Shown here in pieces: positions 7,101 to 15,219 of a DNA stretch of 64,000 bases. Each line of letters opens with the position of its first letter. Position 1 is the stretch's first letter. The notes beneath the pieces were generated by a model that saw only the letters and a list, made by a program, of their open reading frames with translations, was not told the origin of the DNA and searched no databases. The DNA comes from Caryophanales bacterium UBA743 (GTDB taxonomy: Bacteria > Bacillota_I > Bacilli_A > RFN20 > CAG-826): the NCBI GenBank assembly GCA_002297365.1, contig DBKT01000004.1:62001-126000 (forward strand). Reading direction: 5' to 3'. The position numbers were made by a program, and so were the translations under genes.

Positions 7101-7991
7101 ATGAATCAAATTTCAGAAGTAATTACCACACTCGAACATTACAAAGTGGTGATTAGAGACACTCTTGAGTACACTCTCCCTAGAGATAAGTACGATATGG
7201 ATGCTTATAATGAGAAAAAAAGAAGCATTCTCATCGAACTCGATCAAAATACGCCATTAAAGAGCATTATCACAAACTCTGGTGAAAACGGCGCTAAATT
7301 AGAGAAAATGATCCGTGACTTCTATGAAGAAGTTTATGGTGAAGGTTCCACTATTTTAAAGGCGGCAGAAGATGGCTTACGTGTTGACCACGCTCAGCAT
7401 TTGGCGATTTTCAAGGGCGTTCTTCCAATTCACGAAAATATTGAAGGCATGGTCCGTGGAATCATTGCCGACGCTAAGAAAAACAATCCTAACGTTGACT
7501 TATCTAAAGTTGAGAACGTCGACCTTTTAGAAGAAAGAATGTACCGCACTGTCGCATATCTCACTCTCTCTAACCAATTAATCAAACTTTTCAGCGATTA
7601 TAACCAAGCCCGTCGTGAGGCGAAGGGCGAAGAAAGCGCCGCTTCCAAATTTATCGGCAATGACATCAATGAAGTCATTGGCGATTTAAATATGGTCCGT
7701 GCCAACTCCCGCATCACGGATACCCGTTTCATGGGTGTTCAGGATAAAGTCTTCGAGCTTGTTGAGTTTATGACCGGCCGTCGTGATTTGCCTACTGGCA
7801 AGGGATTTGGCGACGTTATCCGTGAAACCCAAGATTCCGTGGGCGGGCTTATTCGCGAAGTCGAACCTGCTTTCCGTGATGCTTATGTTCCATTATTGAA
7901 CGAACTCATCGAGCAAGCGAAGGCAAACAACAACAAAATCGGCGGTGGACAGGAAGCAGCTCCAGCCGCTAATGAAAATAAGGCTGCTTAA
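7101..7991 (+). CDS. Conserved-looking protein of unknown function, soluble, helical
   Basis: I do not recognise this 296-residue protein. It is predicted soluble (no signal peptide or membrane helix) and mostly alpha-helical, with alternating charged and aliphatic residues. It ends in an Ala/Asn-rich low-complexity tail (about residues 278-296). Segments that could serve as search handles are TLEHYKVVIRDTLEY near the N-terminus and MVRANSRITDTRFMGVQDKV near residue 200. The start follows GAAAGGATTTCAC. The next gene, a small membrane protein, begins 22 bases after its stop, so the two may act together at the membrane. The coding statistics resemble the neighbours, with no sign of transfer. 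Confidence 0.8.
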   Translation: MNQISEVITTLEHYKVVIRDTLEYTLPRDKYDMDAYNEKKRSILIELDQNTPLKSIITNSGENGAKLEKMIRDFYEEVYGEGSTILKAAEDGLRVDHAQHLAIFKGVLPIHENIEGMVRGIIADAKKNNPNVDLSKVENVDLLEERMYRTVAYLTLSNQLIKLFSDYNQARREAKGEESAASKFIGNDINEVIGDLNMVRANSRITDTRFMGVQDKVFELVEFMTGRRDLPTGKGFGDVIRETQDSVGGLIREVEPAFRDAYVPLLNELIEQAKANNNKIGGGQEAAPAANENKAA

Positions 7992-8013
7992 TTAATGACA
8001 AAGTGGTGATACC

Positions 8014-8427
8014 ATGGCAGAAGCAACAGTTAAAACAAAGAAAGTTCATAGCAAAAGGTGGCATGCCCTTTGGCGTAGCATCGTTTGCACTCTAGACGGT
8101 GTTCTCGCTCTTGGCGGAATGATCATGATTGCTTTAGGCATTATTTCTGATTATTTGCCAAAGAAGAATAGCGATAATTGGACTGGCAACGCTGCTTTTG
8201 AAGCGGCAACTGGCATGGATTATCGCTGGTTTGGCTTTATCCTCATCGCTTGTTCGGTTGCCTTGATGTTCTTAGCCTTTAACGTGATGGCTCATCATGA
8301 TGCCTCCGACAAAGAACGTGAACTCAGGAGACAGGAAAGAATGAAAGTTCTTGCCGCCTCTGAAGAAGCGAACCAGAAGAATGAGCAAGAAGCGGTTGTT
8401 GTTACCGTAACGGAAAAACAAAAATAG
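8014..8427 (+). CDS. Small two-pass membrane protein with charged cytosolic tail
   Basis: This 137-residue protein has a basic N-terminus (KTKKVHSKRWHALW). Two hydrophobic helices follow, at about residues 27-48 and 73-94, and then a charged helical tail rich in Glu and Arg (about 97-137) that could form a coiled coil. The positive-inside rule puts both ends in the cytosol. I recognise no family. It follows the unknown soluble protein by 22 bases and ends at a terminator, so it is probably the last gene of that operon. It might anchor the soluble partner, which is inference. Confidence 0.75.
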   Translation: MAEATVKTKKVHSKRWHALWRSIVCTLDGVLALGGMIMIALGIISDYLPKKNSDNWTGNAAFEAATGMDYRWFGFILIACSVALMFLAFNVMAHHDASDKERELRRQERMKVLAASEEANQKNEQEAVVVTVTEKQK

Positions 8428-8441
8428 TTGCTTGAAAAACC

Positions 8442-8474
8442 AAAAATCCCCTGCAGAAGTGGGGGATTTTTTGT
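8442..8474 (+). terminator. Intrinsic terminator after the 7.1-8.4 kb operon
   Basis: AAAAATCCCC and GGGGGATTTTTT form a stem across a 9-base loop, ending in a T run. Confidence 0.88.
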
Positions 8475-8484
8475 TTTATCGAAA

Positions 8485-8510
8485 GAAAAAAGCGCTCTAT
8501 TTCAAGCGCT
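8485..8510 (-). terminator. Intrinsic terminator after upp
   Basis: On the minus strand AGCGCT, an 8-base loop and AGCGCT are followed by TTTTTTC. It lies 16 bases beyond the upp stop. Confidence 0.85.
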
Positions 8511-8525
8511 CTTATCGTGATGAAC

Positions 8526-9173
8526 TTATTTAATGGTCCCAAAGATACGGTCACCGGCATCACCCAATCCGGGGCAAATATAAGCGTTCTCGTTTAATTC
8601 GCGGTCCAATGCTCCAATGGTTAGGGGCACTTCTGGGAAGACTTTTTCAAAAGCTTCGACGCCTTCCGGAGCTGCGATAATGCAGATGAAGTGGAGGTGC
8701 TTGGCGCCATGCTGTTTCAAAAGGGTTAAGGCGTCTATCGCTGAACCGCCCGTTGCTAGCATTGGGTCGACAACGTAAACTTCGCGATCCTCTAGATCAT
8801 AGGGGAGTTTGCAATAATATTCATGGGGAATATGCGTTTCCTCATCCCGATATAAACCAATATGGCCAACTTTAGCCGATGGGACCAATTCTGTCATCCC
8901 ATCAACCATTCCCAAACCTGCCCGAAGGATAGGGACGAAGCATAATTTTTTGCCAGAAACCATTGGCTGCATGCTTTTTTCGATTGGCGTTTCCACTTCA
9001 ACTAAGTGGGTTGGCAAATCACGCAAGGCCTCATAGCCCTCCATAATCGCGATTTCTTTGACAACACGTCTGAATTCGTTCGTGCCTGTGTTCTTATCAC
9101 GGAGGATGCTGATTTTGTGCTTAATCAAAGGATGGTCAAGCAAGGTGACGTTGGGATACTTAGATAAGTCCAT
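8526..9173 (-). CDS. upp: Uracil phosphoribosyltransferase
   Basis: Upp converts uracil and PRPP to UMP in pyrimidine salvage. The 215-residue protein has [19 protein letters not shown] at the N-terminus. [13 protein letters not shown] (about residues 79-91) and the PRPP-binding loop [12 protein letters not shown] (about 133-144) follow, and the uracil-contacting [12 protein letters not shown] near the end. Length and order are standard. An AGAGGC ribosome site precedes the start. It is divergent from apt, grouping two base-salvage phosphoribosyltransferases. It appears monocistronic. Confidence 0.98.
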   Translation of the reverse strand: MDLSKYPNVTLLDHPLIKHKISILRDKNTGTNEFRRVVKEIAIMEGYEALRDLPTHLVEVETPIEKSMQPMVSGKKLCFVPILRAGLGMVDGMTELVPSAKVGHIGLYRDEETHIPHEYYCKLPYDLEDREVYVVDPMLATGGSAIDALTLLKQHGAKHLHFICIIAAPEGVEAFEKVFPEVPLTIGALDRELNENAYICPGLGDAGDRIFGTIK

Positions 9174-9301
9174 ATAAATGCCTCTTTTCAGCCCTTTACT
9201 ATATCATATGCAAGGAATATTTCACGAAGATTTTTTAAAAGAAAAAACTCCCTTTTCACCACGATATTTGTTTGTATAATAATCGATTGTGAGGTAAAAA
9301 C

Positions 9302-9826
9302 ATGGACTATTCAAAATACATTGGTGTTACGCCGGATTTTCCTGCCGCTGGGATCTCCTTTAAAGACGTATCCCCTTTATGTGCCGACCCTGTTGCGTTC
9401 AAAAATGCGATTGATGATTTAGCTAAAATGGCCGAGAAATATCATCCTGACGTGATTATTGGCCCTGAAGCGCGCGGATTTCTTTTTGGCTCTGCTTTAG
9501 CTTATAAAATGGGATTGGGATTCATTATGGCCAGAAAAGCGGGAAAGCTTCCTGGGAAAACTTATTCCATCGAATATTCCTTAGAGTATGGAAAAGCAAA
9601 AATCGAAGTGCCTGCTTGCGCTTTAAAGAAAGGCCAGCGTGTTTTGTTAGTCGACGATCTTCTTGCCACTGGCGGTTCCTTAAAGGCCTTAGGCGAATTA
9701 ATCCGTGAGGCGGGCGCCCTTCCAGTTGGCGCTTTAACCATCATCAACTTAAAAGAGATCGAAGGTTGGAAGAAACTCGATTTCCCTTGCGAATGCCTTG
9801 TTGAATTAAGCGCCCTTCACGCTTAA
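9302..9826 (+). CDS. apt: Adenine phosphoribosyltransferase
   Basis: Apt converts adenine and PRPP to AMP. The 174-residue protein has the family N-terminus (TPDFPAAGISFKDVSPL) and GPEARGFLFG at about residues 59-68. The PRPP loop VLLVDDLLATGGS is at about 113-125 and the C-terminal ELSALHA caps the fold. A TATAAT box (9275-9280) and a GTGAGGT ribosome site precede it. It converges on the NUDIX gene across a shared terminator. With upp and deoD elsewhere in the window it forms the base/nucleoside salvage set. Confidence 0.98.
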   Translation: MDYSKYIGVTPDFPAAGISFKDVSPLCADPVAFKNAIDDLAKMAEKYHPDVIIGPEARGFLFGSALAYKMGLGFIMARKAGKLPGKTYSIEYSLEYGKAKIEVPACALKKGQRVLLVDDLLATGGSLKALGELIREAGALPVGALTIINLKEIEGWKKLDFPCECLVELSALHA

Positions 9827-9843
9827 TGGCGGTCGCGTTTCAT

Positions 9844-9876
9844 AAAAATGGCTGACAGTGATATCAGCCATTTTCT
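9844..9876. terminator. Bidirectional terminator between apt and the NUDIX gene
   Basis: AAAAATGGCTGA and TCAGCCATTTT form a perfect stem with A/T runs on both sides, so it can end transcription of both convergent units. It overlaps the NUDIX stop codon. Confidence 0.85.
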
Positions 9877-10514
9877 TTTGCCTTGAAACGCTCTGCCATA
9901 TACAACAGCCAAATTCTTACGTGCAGGGGTATGATGTATTTAGGATCTTGGAAGAGAGACAGACATTCCTCGATGGGGACGAATTTGGAATCGATATCTT
10001 CAAATTCCTCTAATGAGGCAGAGGCGGTTTCTTTTACCTCAGCCATAAGGAAAGCGTTGCATTCATCAGACAAACCGCTCGATGTGGGGCTAAAAGGAGT
10101 CAGGACTTCAATATTTTCAACGCTTGAAGCACCAACCTCCTCCCTTATTTCACGTAGGAGTGCCTCATTTAGGGTTTCTTTGCCCTCTATTAGCCCCGCG
10201 GGCACAGAAAACACATAATTCCCTATCGCCGGTCGAAATTGCTTTGTTAAAAGGATTTCGAGCCTGCCTTTATGGAAACGGTATAAACCAACGACAACGG
10301 CATCCGGATTCGTGTAATCATGAATTAAAGGTCTTAAGTCATTTTCCTTCTTTCTTGAAGCGAGAAAGTAACGATGCTCTTTATGAGAGCCTTCTTTTAA
10401 GACATCGTAATGAAGAACGTAAAAATTCAAGAAAGGATGATCGGTTTCTTTCTCGAGGGAAGAAAGCCTCCAATTCATTTTTCCTTGTTTCACGTTAAAG
10501 AAAGAATCACTCAT
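9864..10514 (-). CDS. NUDIX hydrolase, ADP-ribose pyrophosphatase-like
   Basis: The protein has 216 residues when started at the ATG at 10514, which follows AGGAGGAAAAAC. A longer frame to 10562 reads into hslO. The NUDIX box is complete: G-x5-E-x7-REIREEVGA (about residues 125-147). SVPAGLIEG stands in front of it, the pattern of ADP-sugar pyrophosphatases. Such enzymes cleave ADP-ribose to AMP and ribose 5-phosphate in the cytosol. About 60 extra N-terminal residues are typical of the dimerising ADPRase group. The gene overlaps the end of hslO by 8 bases and is translated from the same message. Confidence 0.9.
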   Translation of the reverse strand: MSDSFFNVKQGKMNWRLSSLEKETDHPFLNFYVLHYDVLKEGSHKEHRYFLASRKKENDLRPLIHDYTNPDAVVVGLYRFHKGRLEILLTKQFRPAIGNYVFSVPAGLIEGKETLNEALLREIREEVGASSVENIEVLTPFSPTSSGLSDECNAFLMAEVKETASASLEEFEDIDSKFVPIEECLSLFQDPKYIIPLHVRIWLLYMAERFKAKENG

Positions 10515-11409
10515 GTTTTTCCTCCTTTTTAGCAAGGATATCTTGCAAAACGGATTTATCATAAGAATAGGATTTCCCGCAAAAATCGCAGCTTAAATCG
10601 ATCGGTTTTTCCTCATTGAGCAAATCTTGGAGATCTTTGCTAGGCAAGGATGAAAGAATGCGTAGCCCTCTTTCATAAGAGCAGTTGCATTTCCAAGTAA
10701 CGGCTTTTTCCTCTTCAAAGATGGGATTTAGGCCTTTCATAAGTATTTCCAGCATCCTCTTTGGAGAATCTCCGTTTTCTTTTAGCATCTCCGTCACGGT
10801 GGGGGTGTTCTTTAGGTTGTTTTCCAAAACGGAAATCGTTTTTTCGGAGGCGTTTGGCATCAATTGGATCAAGAAGCCACCGGCGTGATCTACGATGACT
10901 TTTTCTTTATCGAAATGAACCCCAAGCCCTATAGCGGAAGGAGTTTGCTCGGATTGGGCGAAATAGTAAGCGAGATCCTCAGCGATTTCTCCGCTTTGTA
11001 AATCGGTTTGGGAGATATAAGGGGTCTTTAAGCCTAAATCTCTGATAACAATGAGATGGCCCTTGCCAATAGCCCCGCCGACATTAAGGTGCCCCGCTTG
11101 GTTTGGAGGCAAGATAACGGAAGGATTGGAAACGTAAGAACGAACCTCTCCCGCATTATCGGAAATCGCGCTGATATGGGATAATTCTCCATCGCCCGCA
11201 ATTTCTAACGTGAGGGTGTCGTTTCCGTTTTTTAGCCAATGCCCCATCATCAAGGCAGCAGACATCAATCTTCCGATTGCGGCGGTGCTGATAGGGGAAA
11301 GGTTTTGCAAACGTCTCTTATAGTCCACCAGGTTCTTGCTGGTGATGGAAACGGCTTTGATTTCGTCATTTTCGCTACGTGCGGTAATTAGATGATCTGT
11401 ATCGTTCAT
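10507..11409 (-). CDS. hslO: Redox-regulated chaperone Hsp33
   Basis: This 300-residue protein has the Hsp33 N-terminal start (TARSENDEIKAVSITSKNLV), with GKGHLIVIRDLG near residue 115. The C-terminal zinc centre has CNCSYERG (about residues 237-244) and CDFCGKSY (about 271-278), giving the CxC plus CxxC set. Oxidation of these four cysteines releases zinc and activates holdase function in the cytosol. It sits between the ABC exporter pair (9-base gap) and the NUDIX gene (8-base overlap), so all four genes can form one transcript from the exporter promoter. Confidence 0.96.
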   Translation of the reverse strand: MNDTDHLITARSENDEIKAVSITSKNLVDYKRRLQNLSPISTAAIGRLMSAALMMGHWLKNGNDTLTLEIAGDGELSHISAISDNAGEVRSYVSNPSVILPPNQAGHLNVGGAIGKGHLIVIRDLGLKTPYISQTDLQSGEIAEDLAYYFAQSEQTPSAIGLGVHFDKEKVIVDHAGGFLIQLMPNASEKTISVLENNLKNTPTVTEMLKENGDSPKRMLEILMKGLNPIFEEEKAVTWKCNCSYERGLRILSSLPSKDLQDLLNEEKPIDLSCDFCGKSYSYDKSVLQDILAKKEEKHE

Positions 11410-11417
11410 ATTTCATT

Positions 11418-13229
11418 TCATTCGAAGGCAAATTGAGAATTATAGAGAGAGGCATAGAATCCGCCTTTTTTCATTAATTCTTCGTGATTGCCTTGCTCGA
11501 TAATGTTACCATCTTTCATAACTAAAATCATATCGGCGTTGCGGATTGTCGAAAGGCGGTGGGCAATCACAAAGGACGTCTTGTTCTTCGTGAGTTTATC
11601 CATCGCTTCTTGAATGACTTCTTCGGTTCGCGTATCCACATTCGAAGTAGCTTCGTCAAGAATCATCATCGGAGATTTTCTAAGCATCGCCCTAGCGATC
11701 GTGAGAAGCTGCCTCTGCCCGCCGGAGATGCTGTTTGTATCTTTGATGTAATAATCCAAGCCGTTTGGCAAAGTATCCACGAAATGATCTAATTTCACCT
11801 CTTTAAGAGTTTCGAGGATCTCCTTATCGGCTACTCCTTTTGAATTATAGATAAGATTGTCGCGGATGCTTCCTTCGAAGATCCACGTATCTTGCAAGAC
11901 CATGCCGAAAATGTCGTGGATTTCTTTTCTCGGCAGTTCTTTTGTCGAAATGCCGTTAATGGAGATCTCGCCCCCATTGATTTCGTAAAAACGCATAAGA
12001 AGGTTGACCATGGTGGTTTTTCCTGCCCCAGTAGGGCCAACGATGGCCACCTTCATCCCCGGCTTTATATCGGCGGAGAAATCATGAATGATCTCTCTGC
12101 TTGAATCGTAAGAGAAAGAAACGTCTTTAAATTTCACTTCCCCGCTGAAAGGGACGTTTCTTTTAAACAGTTTATAAGGCATGTCATTTTCATCGGACAT
12201 CTCTCCTTCGTTTAAGAAATCAAAAACGCGTTTCCCTGCCGCTAAAGCCGTTTGCAACGTATTCAAAGCCTGGGCAATTTGAGTAAATGGCTGTTGAAAA
12301 AGACGGACGTAAATCATAAAGGCTGCAATCGTCCCTAACGTGATGCCGCCCACTTCATTGGCTATGAAAAGCCCACCGCCCACGATAATGGCTCCGTAAC
12401 ACAAATAGGAAATCAAAGAGCTCACAGGCATCATCAATCCGCCAAAGAACTGCGCTTTGAACATGTATTCTTCCAAAAGCCGATTTTTCTTTTCGAAAGC
12501 AGCATTTTCTTTCTTATCGGCATTGAAAAGCTTTACGACTAACTGACCAGAAAATTTTTCTTCAATGGCCCCCTGTACCACGCCAATTTGGCTTTGACGT
12601 TTAGAGAACTGGGGCATGGCAAGTTTCATAATCATGCCAATGAATAGAAGCATAAGCGGTATAGAAACCATGGCAATCAAACCGAGTTGCCACGATTTGA
12701 TAAACATTCCAGTTAAGGATGCCACTAACATAAAAGCGGCACTCAGCAAAGAAACAACGGCCGTATCAATGGACTGCGATAAAGAATCCACGTCGTTTGT
12801 GACGCGGGAAAGGATGTCTCCAATTTGCGTTCCATCGAAATAGGCGAGAGGAAGAAGGTTGATTTTCTTCGTGATTTCTTTTCTCAGCGAATTTGCGTAA
12901 CGCTGGGTTATGGTGGCGACAATGAAAGAGGAAAGATAGGAGCACACAGCGCAAGAAACATACATCAAACCTAAAATCAGAACGTATTTTCCTACCAAAT
13001 TCATATCGATCGTCTTCGTTGCTGCGTGATTGGAGATTTCGTTTGTCAAATCCTCGACGTAATTCGGAGCCAATACGGCAAGAACAACGTTGATTAGAAT
13101 AAAAATGGCTGAAAGCAGAATCGGGAAAATGTATTTTTTCAAGGAAGAAAAAAGCTTGTTTATGGTTTCTCTTCTTTCTTCGTGAGTTAGTTTCTTTCCT
13201 GGTTTTTTGAAATTTGGGCGCGGGCTCAT
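11418..13229 (-). CDS. Heterodimeric ABC exporter, subunit with intact ATP site
   Basis: The start is the ATG at 13229, overlapping the upstream gene stop (ATGA) behind AAAGGAGGAATTAGG. The 603-residue protein has six membrane helices (about residues 30-320) followed by an ATPase domain with Walker A GPTGAGKTT, signature SISGGQRQLL and Walker B MMILDEATSNVD, including the catalytic glutamate. The family is the LmrCD/BmrCD/TM287-288 multidrug or lipid exporters, which sit in the cytoplasmic membrane. Pairing with the adjacent subunit is supported by order, overlap and complementary ATP-site features. The substrate is unknown. Confidence 0.93.
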   Translation of the reverse strand: MSPRPNFKKPGKKLTHEERRETINKLFSSLKKYIFPILLSAIFILINVVLAVLAPNYVEDLTNEISNHAATKTIDMNLVGKYVLILGLMYVSCAVCSYLSSFIVATITQRYANSLRKEITKKINLLPLAYFDGTQIGDILSRVTNDVDSLSQSIDTAVVSLLSAAFMLVASLTGMFIKSWQLGLIAMVSIPLMLLFIGMIMKLAMPQFSKRQSQIGVVQGAIEEKFSGQLVVKLFNADKKENAAFEKKNRLLEEYMFKAQFFGGLMMPVSSLISYLCYGAIIVGGGLFIANEVGGITLGTIAAFMIYVRLFQQPFTQIAQALNTLQTALAAGKRVFDFLNEGEMSDENDMPYKLFKRNVPFSGEVKFKDVSFSYDSSREIIHDFSADIKPGMKVAIVGPTGAGKTTMVNLLMRFYEINGGEISINGISTKELPRKEIHDIFGMVLQDTWIFEGSIRDNLIYNSKGVADKEILETLKEVKLDHFVDTLPNGLDYYIKDTNSISGGQRQLLTIARAMLRKSPMMILDEATSNVDTRTEEVIQEAMDKLTKNKTSFVIAHRLSTIRNADMILVMKDGNIIEQGNHEELMKKGGFYASLYNSQFAFE

Positions 13230-15106
13230 AAACCTAATTCCTCCTTTGAGAGCTGTGATAAGGCGATATCTCGATAGGTGAGGCAAGCATGTAACAAATC
13301 TTTGTGCTTCCCTTGTCCAACGACTTGGCCATTTTCCATGACGATGATCTCATCCGCATCCATGATGGTTCCGATTCTTTGGGCGACGATGATTTTTGTA
13401 ACCTTGGGCAGGAATTTTTTGATGTTCTCGCGAACTTGCAAATCCGTCTTGAAATCAAGAGCGGAAAAAGAATCGTCGAAAACCATGATTTCCGGATCGA
13501 TGGCCAAGGCTCTGGCAATGCAGATTCTTTGCTTTTGGCCGCCCGACACATTCGTTCCTCCTTGAGCGATGGGGGCGTTATATTTTTCGGGCATTTCTTC
13601 GATAAAAGAGCTCGCGCAAGTGATATCCGCGACCCTTTTCATCTTCTCTTCGCTAAGGGAATCGACCCCAAAAGAGATGTTGGATGCAACCGTTCCAGAG
13701 AAAAGCACTCCTTTTTGAGGGACGAATCCAATTTTTGATCGAAGAGTCTTTTGCTTGATATCCTTGATGTTGGCTCCATCGATTCTTATCTCGCCGGAAG
13801 TCACATCGTATAAACGCGAGATTAGATTGACAAGAGAAGACTTGCCACATCCAGTCGCACCGATAATCGCGATGGTTTTGCCAGCCTTGGCATGAAAAGA
13901 AAGATGGGAAATAATCGGTTTCTCTCCGTCGGGATATTGGAAGGAAACGTCTTTGAATTCAATTTCTCCTATGCTAGAAAGGGCTGCCTCTTTTTCTGGG
14001 TCTTGAATGGAGGTTTCCGTAGCTAACAACTCATTAATGCGTTTTGCGGAAACCGATGCTCTTGGCCAAAGAACAAACATCATTAATAACATCATGAAGG
14101 ACATGACGATTTGCACCGCTAAAGTCGAGAAAGAAGAAATTGCGGCATAATCGCTTCTTCCTTGGTTGATAACGTAAGCGCCAACGCCAAGAATTCCTAC
14201 CGTTACCCCATCCATAACGATGGTCATGACCGGATTTAGCATACCCATTACCCTAGAAGTAAAGAGGTTAAGCTTCGTTAGATCATCATTGGCTTTTTTG
14301 AATTTCTCCTCTTGATAACTCTCCGCATTGTAGGCGTGAACGACGCGGATTCCGGAAATGTGTTCTCTCGTGATTCCGTTTAATCTATCCACGATTTGCT
14401 GGGAAATTTTAAATTTTGGAAGCACTAAAACCATAATAAGGCTCAAGGATGCGACCAAAATCAAAATGGCGATGATTGTCGTTAAAGTTAATTCGTTTGA
14501 AGACGCTTGGATTTTGCAAATGGCCCAGACGGAAGTAATGGGAGCGGCAAACACCATTCGGAGCATCAGAAGAATGCACATCTGAATTTGTTCGACGTCA
14601 TTTGTTGCCCTCGTTATTAAAGAAGCAGTGGAAAAACGGTTGATTTCCGCTAAAGAGAAGGATGAGACTTTCTCGTTGATGTCGCTACGAAGCTGAGTGG
14701 CAAAATGAGCGGTGACGGCCGAAGCGATGACCGAAATCAGCATTGCAGTCGCGGTGTATGATATGGCATATAAGACAAAATAGCCGGCGTGGATCCAGAC
14801 TTTGCTCATAGAGGCGTCTGCAATGTTTTTAATTGCCTCAACCATGGATGGCTCTATTCCGGGAAGAGAGGAGATTCGATCCTTTACAAGGTTCCAATCC
14901 GAATCGCAAGTTTTAAAGAAGGCATAAACAGCCTCGCCTAACAAAGAAGGATCTTTTTGGTAACCGATATAATTGATTTCTCTCATGAGGTTGGCTATTT
15001 CATCGGTTAATTGCATAGTGCACCATACCTGAAGAATCGTGAAGCCAACAATGAAGACGATGAAAATCCAATCTAAAGGTCGAAATTTCTTGAACAATCT
15101 GAACAT
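13226..15106 (-). CDS. Heterodimeric ABC exporter, subunit with degenerate Walker B
   Basis: This 626-residue protein has a large loop after the first membrane helix (about residues 30-95), six transmembrane helices, and an ATPase domain with Walker A GATGCGKSS, signature NVSGGQKQR and Walker B IMVFDDSFSALD. The catalytic Glu after Walker B is Asp, as in the degenerate site of heterodimeric exporters. The partner subunit has a normal Glu. This is the first gene of the unit. Its start follows GGGAGGCTCATCCG and its promoter is overlaid by the palindrome at 15119-15150. Confidence 0.93.
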   Translation of the reverse strand: MFRLFKKFRPLDWIFIVFIVGFTILQVWCTMQLTDEIANLMREINYIGYQKDPSLLGEAVYAFFKTCDSDWNLVKDRISSLPGIEPSMVEAIKNIADASMSKVWIHAGYFVLYAISYTATAMLISVIASAVTAHFATQLRSDINEKVSSFSLAEINRFSTASLITRATNDVEQIQMCILLMLRMVFAAPITSVWAICKIQASSNELTLTTIIAILILVASLSLIMVLVLPKFKISQQIVDRLNGITREHISGIRVVHAYNAESYQEEKFKKANDDLTKLNLFTSRVMGMLNPVMTIVMDGVTVGILGVGAYVINQGRSDYAAISSFSTLAVQIVMSFMMLLMMFVLWPRASVSAKRINELLATETSIQDPEKEAALSSIGEIEFKDVSFQYPDGEKPIISHLSFHAKAGKTIAIIGATGCGKSSLVNLISRLYDVTSGEIRIDGANIKDIKQKTLRSKIGFVPQKGVLFSGTVASNISFGVDSLSEEKMKRVADITCASSFIEEMPEKYNAPIAQGGTNVSGGQKQRICIARALAIDPEIMVFDDSFSALDFKTDLQVRENIKKFLPKVTKIIVAQRIGTIMDADEIIVMENGQVVGQGKHKDLLHACLTYRDIALSQLSKEELGL

Positions 15107-15118
15107 CGGATGAGCCTC

Positions 15119-15170
15119 CCTAAAATGGTTTGCATGCGAACTATTTTAGGTATTTCGTATCTTTTGTCAA
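15119..15170 (-). promoter_or_regulatory. Promoter and 32-bp palindromic operator of the ABC exporter unit
   Basis: On the minus strand TTGACA (15165-15170) and TAAAAT (15143-15148) are separated by 16 bp, a near-consensus promoter. A 32-bp near-perfect palindrome (15119-15150) covers the -10 box and the start site. Its arms are CCTAAAAT / ATTTTAGG and GTT / AAC around a central GCATGC, with only two mismatched pairs. A dimeric repressor of MarR or TetR type is the likely reader. None is encoded next to it. Confidence 0.7.
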
Positions 15171-15219
15171 TGCTTAGAAAATGTTTTTAAAAAAAGAATA
15201 TAAAAGAATAAAAGCAAAG

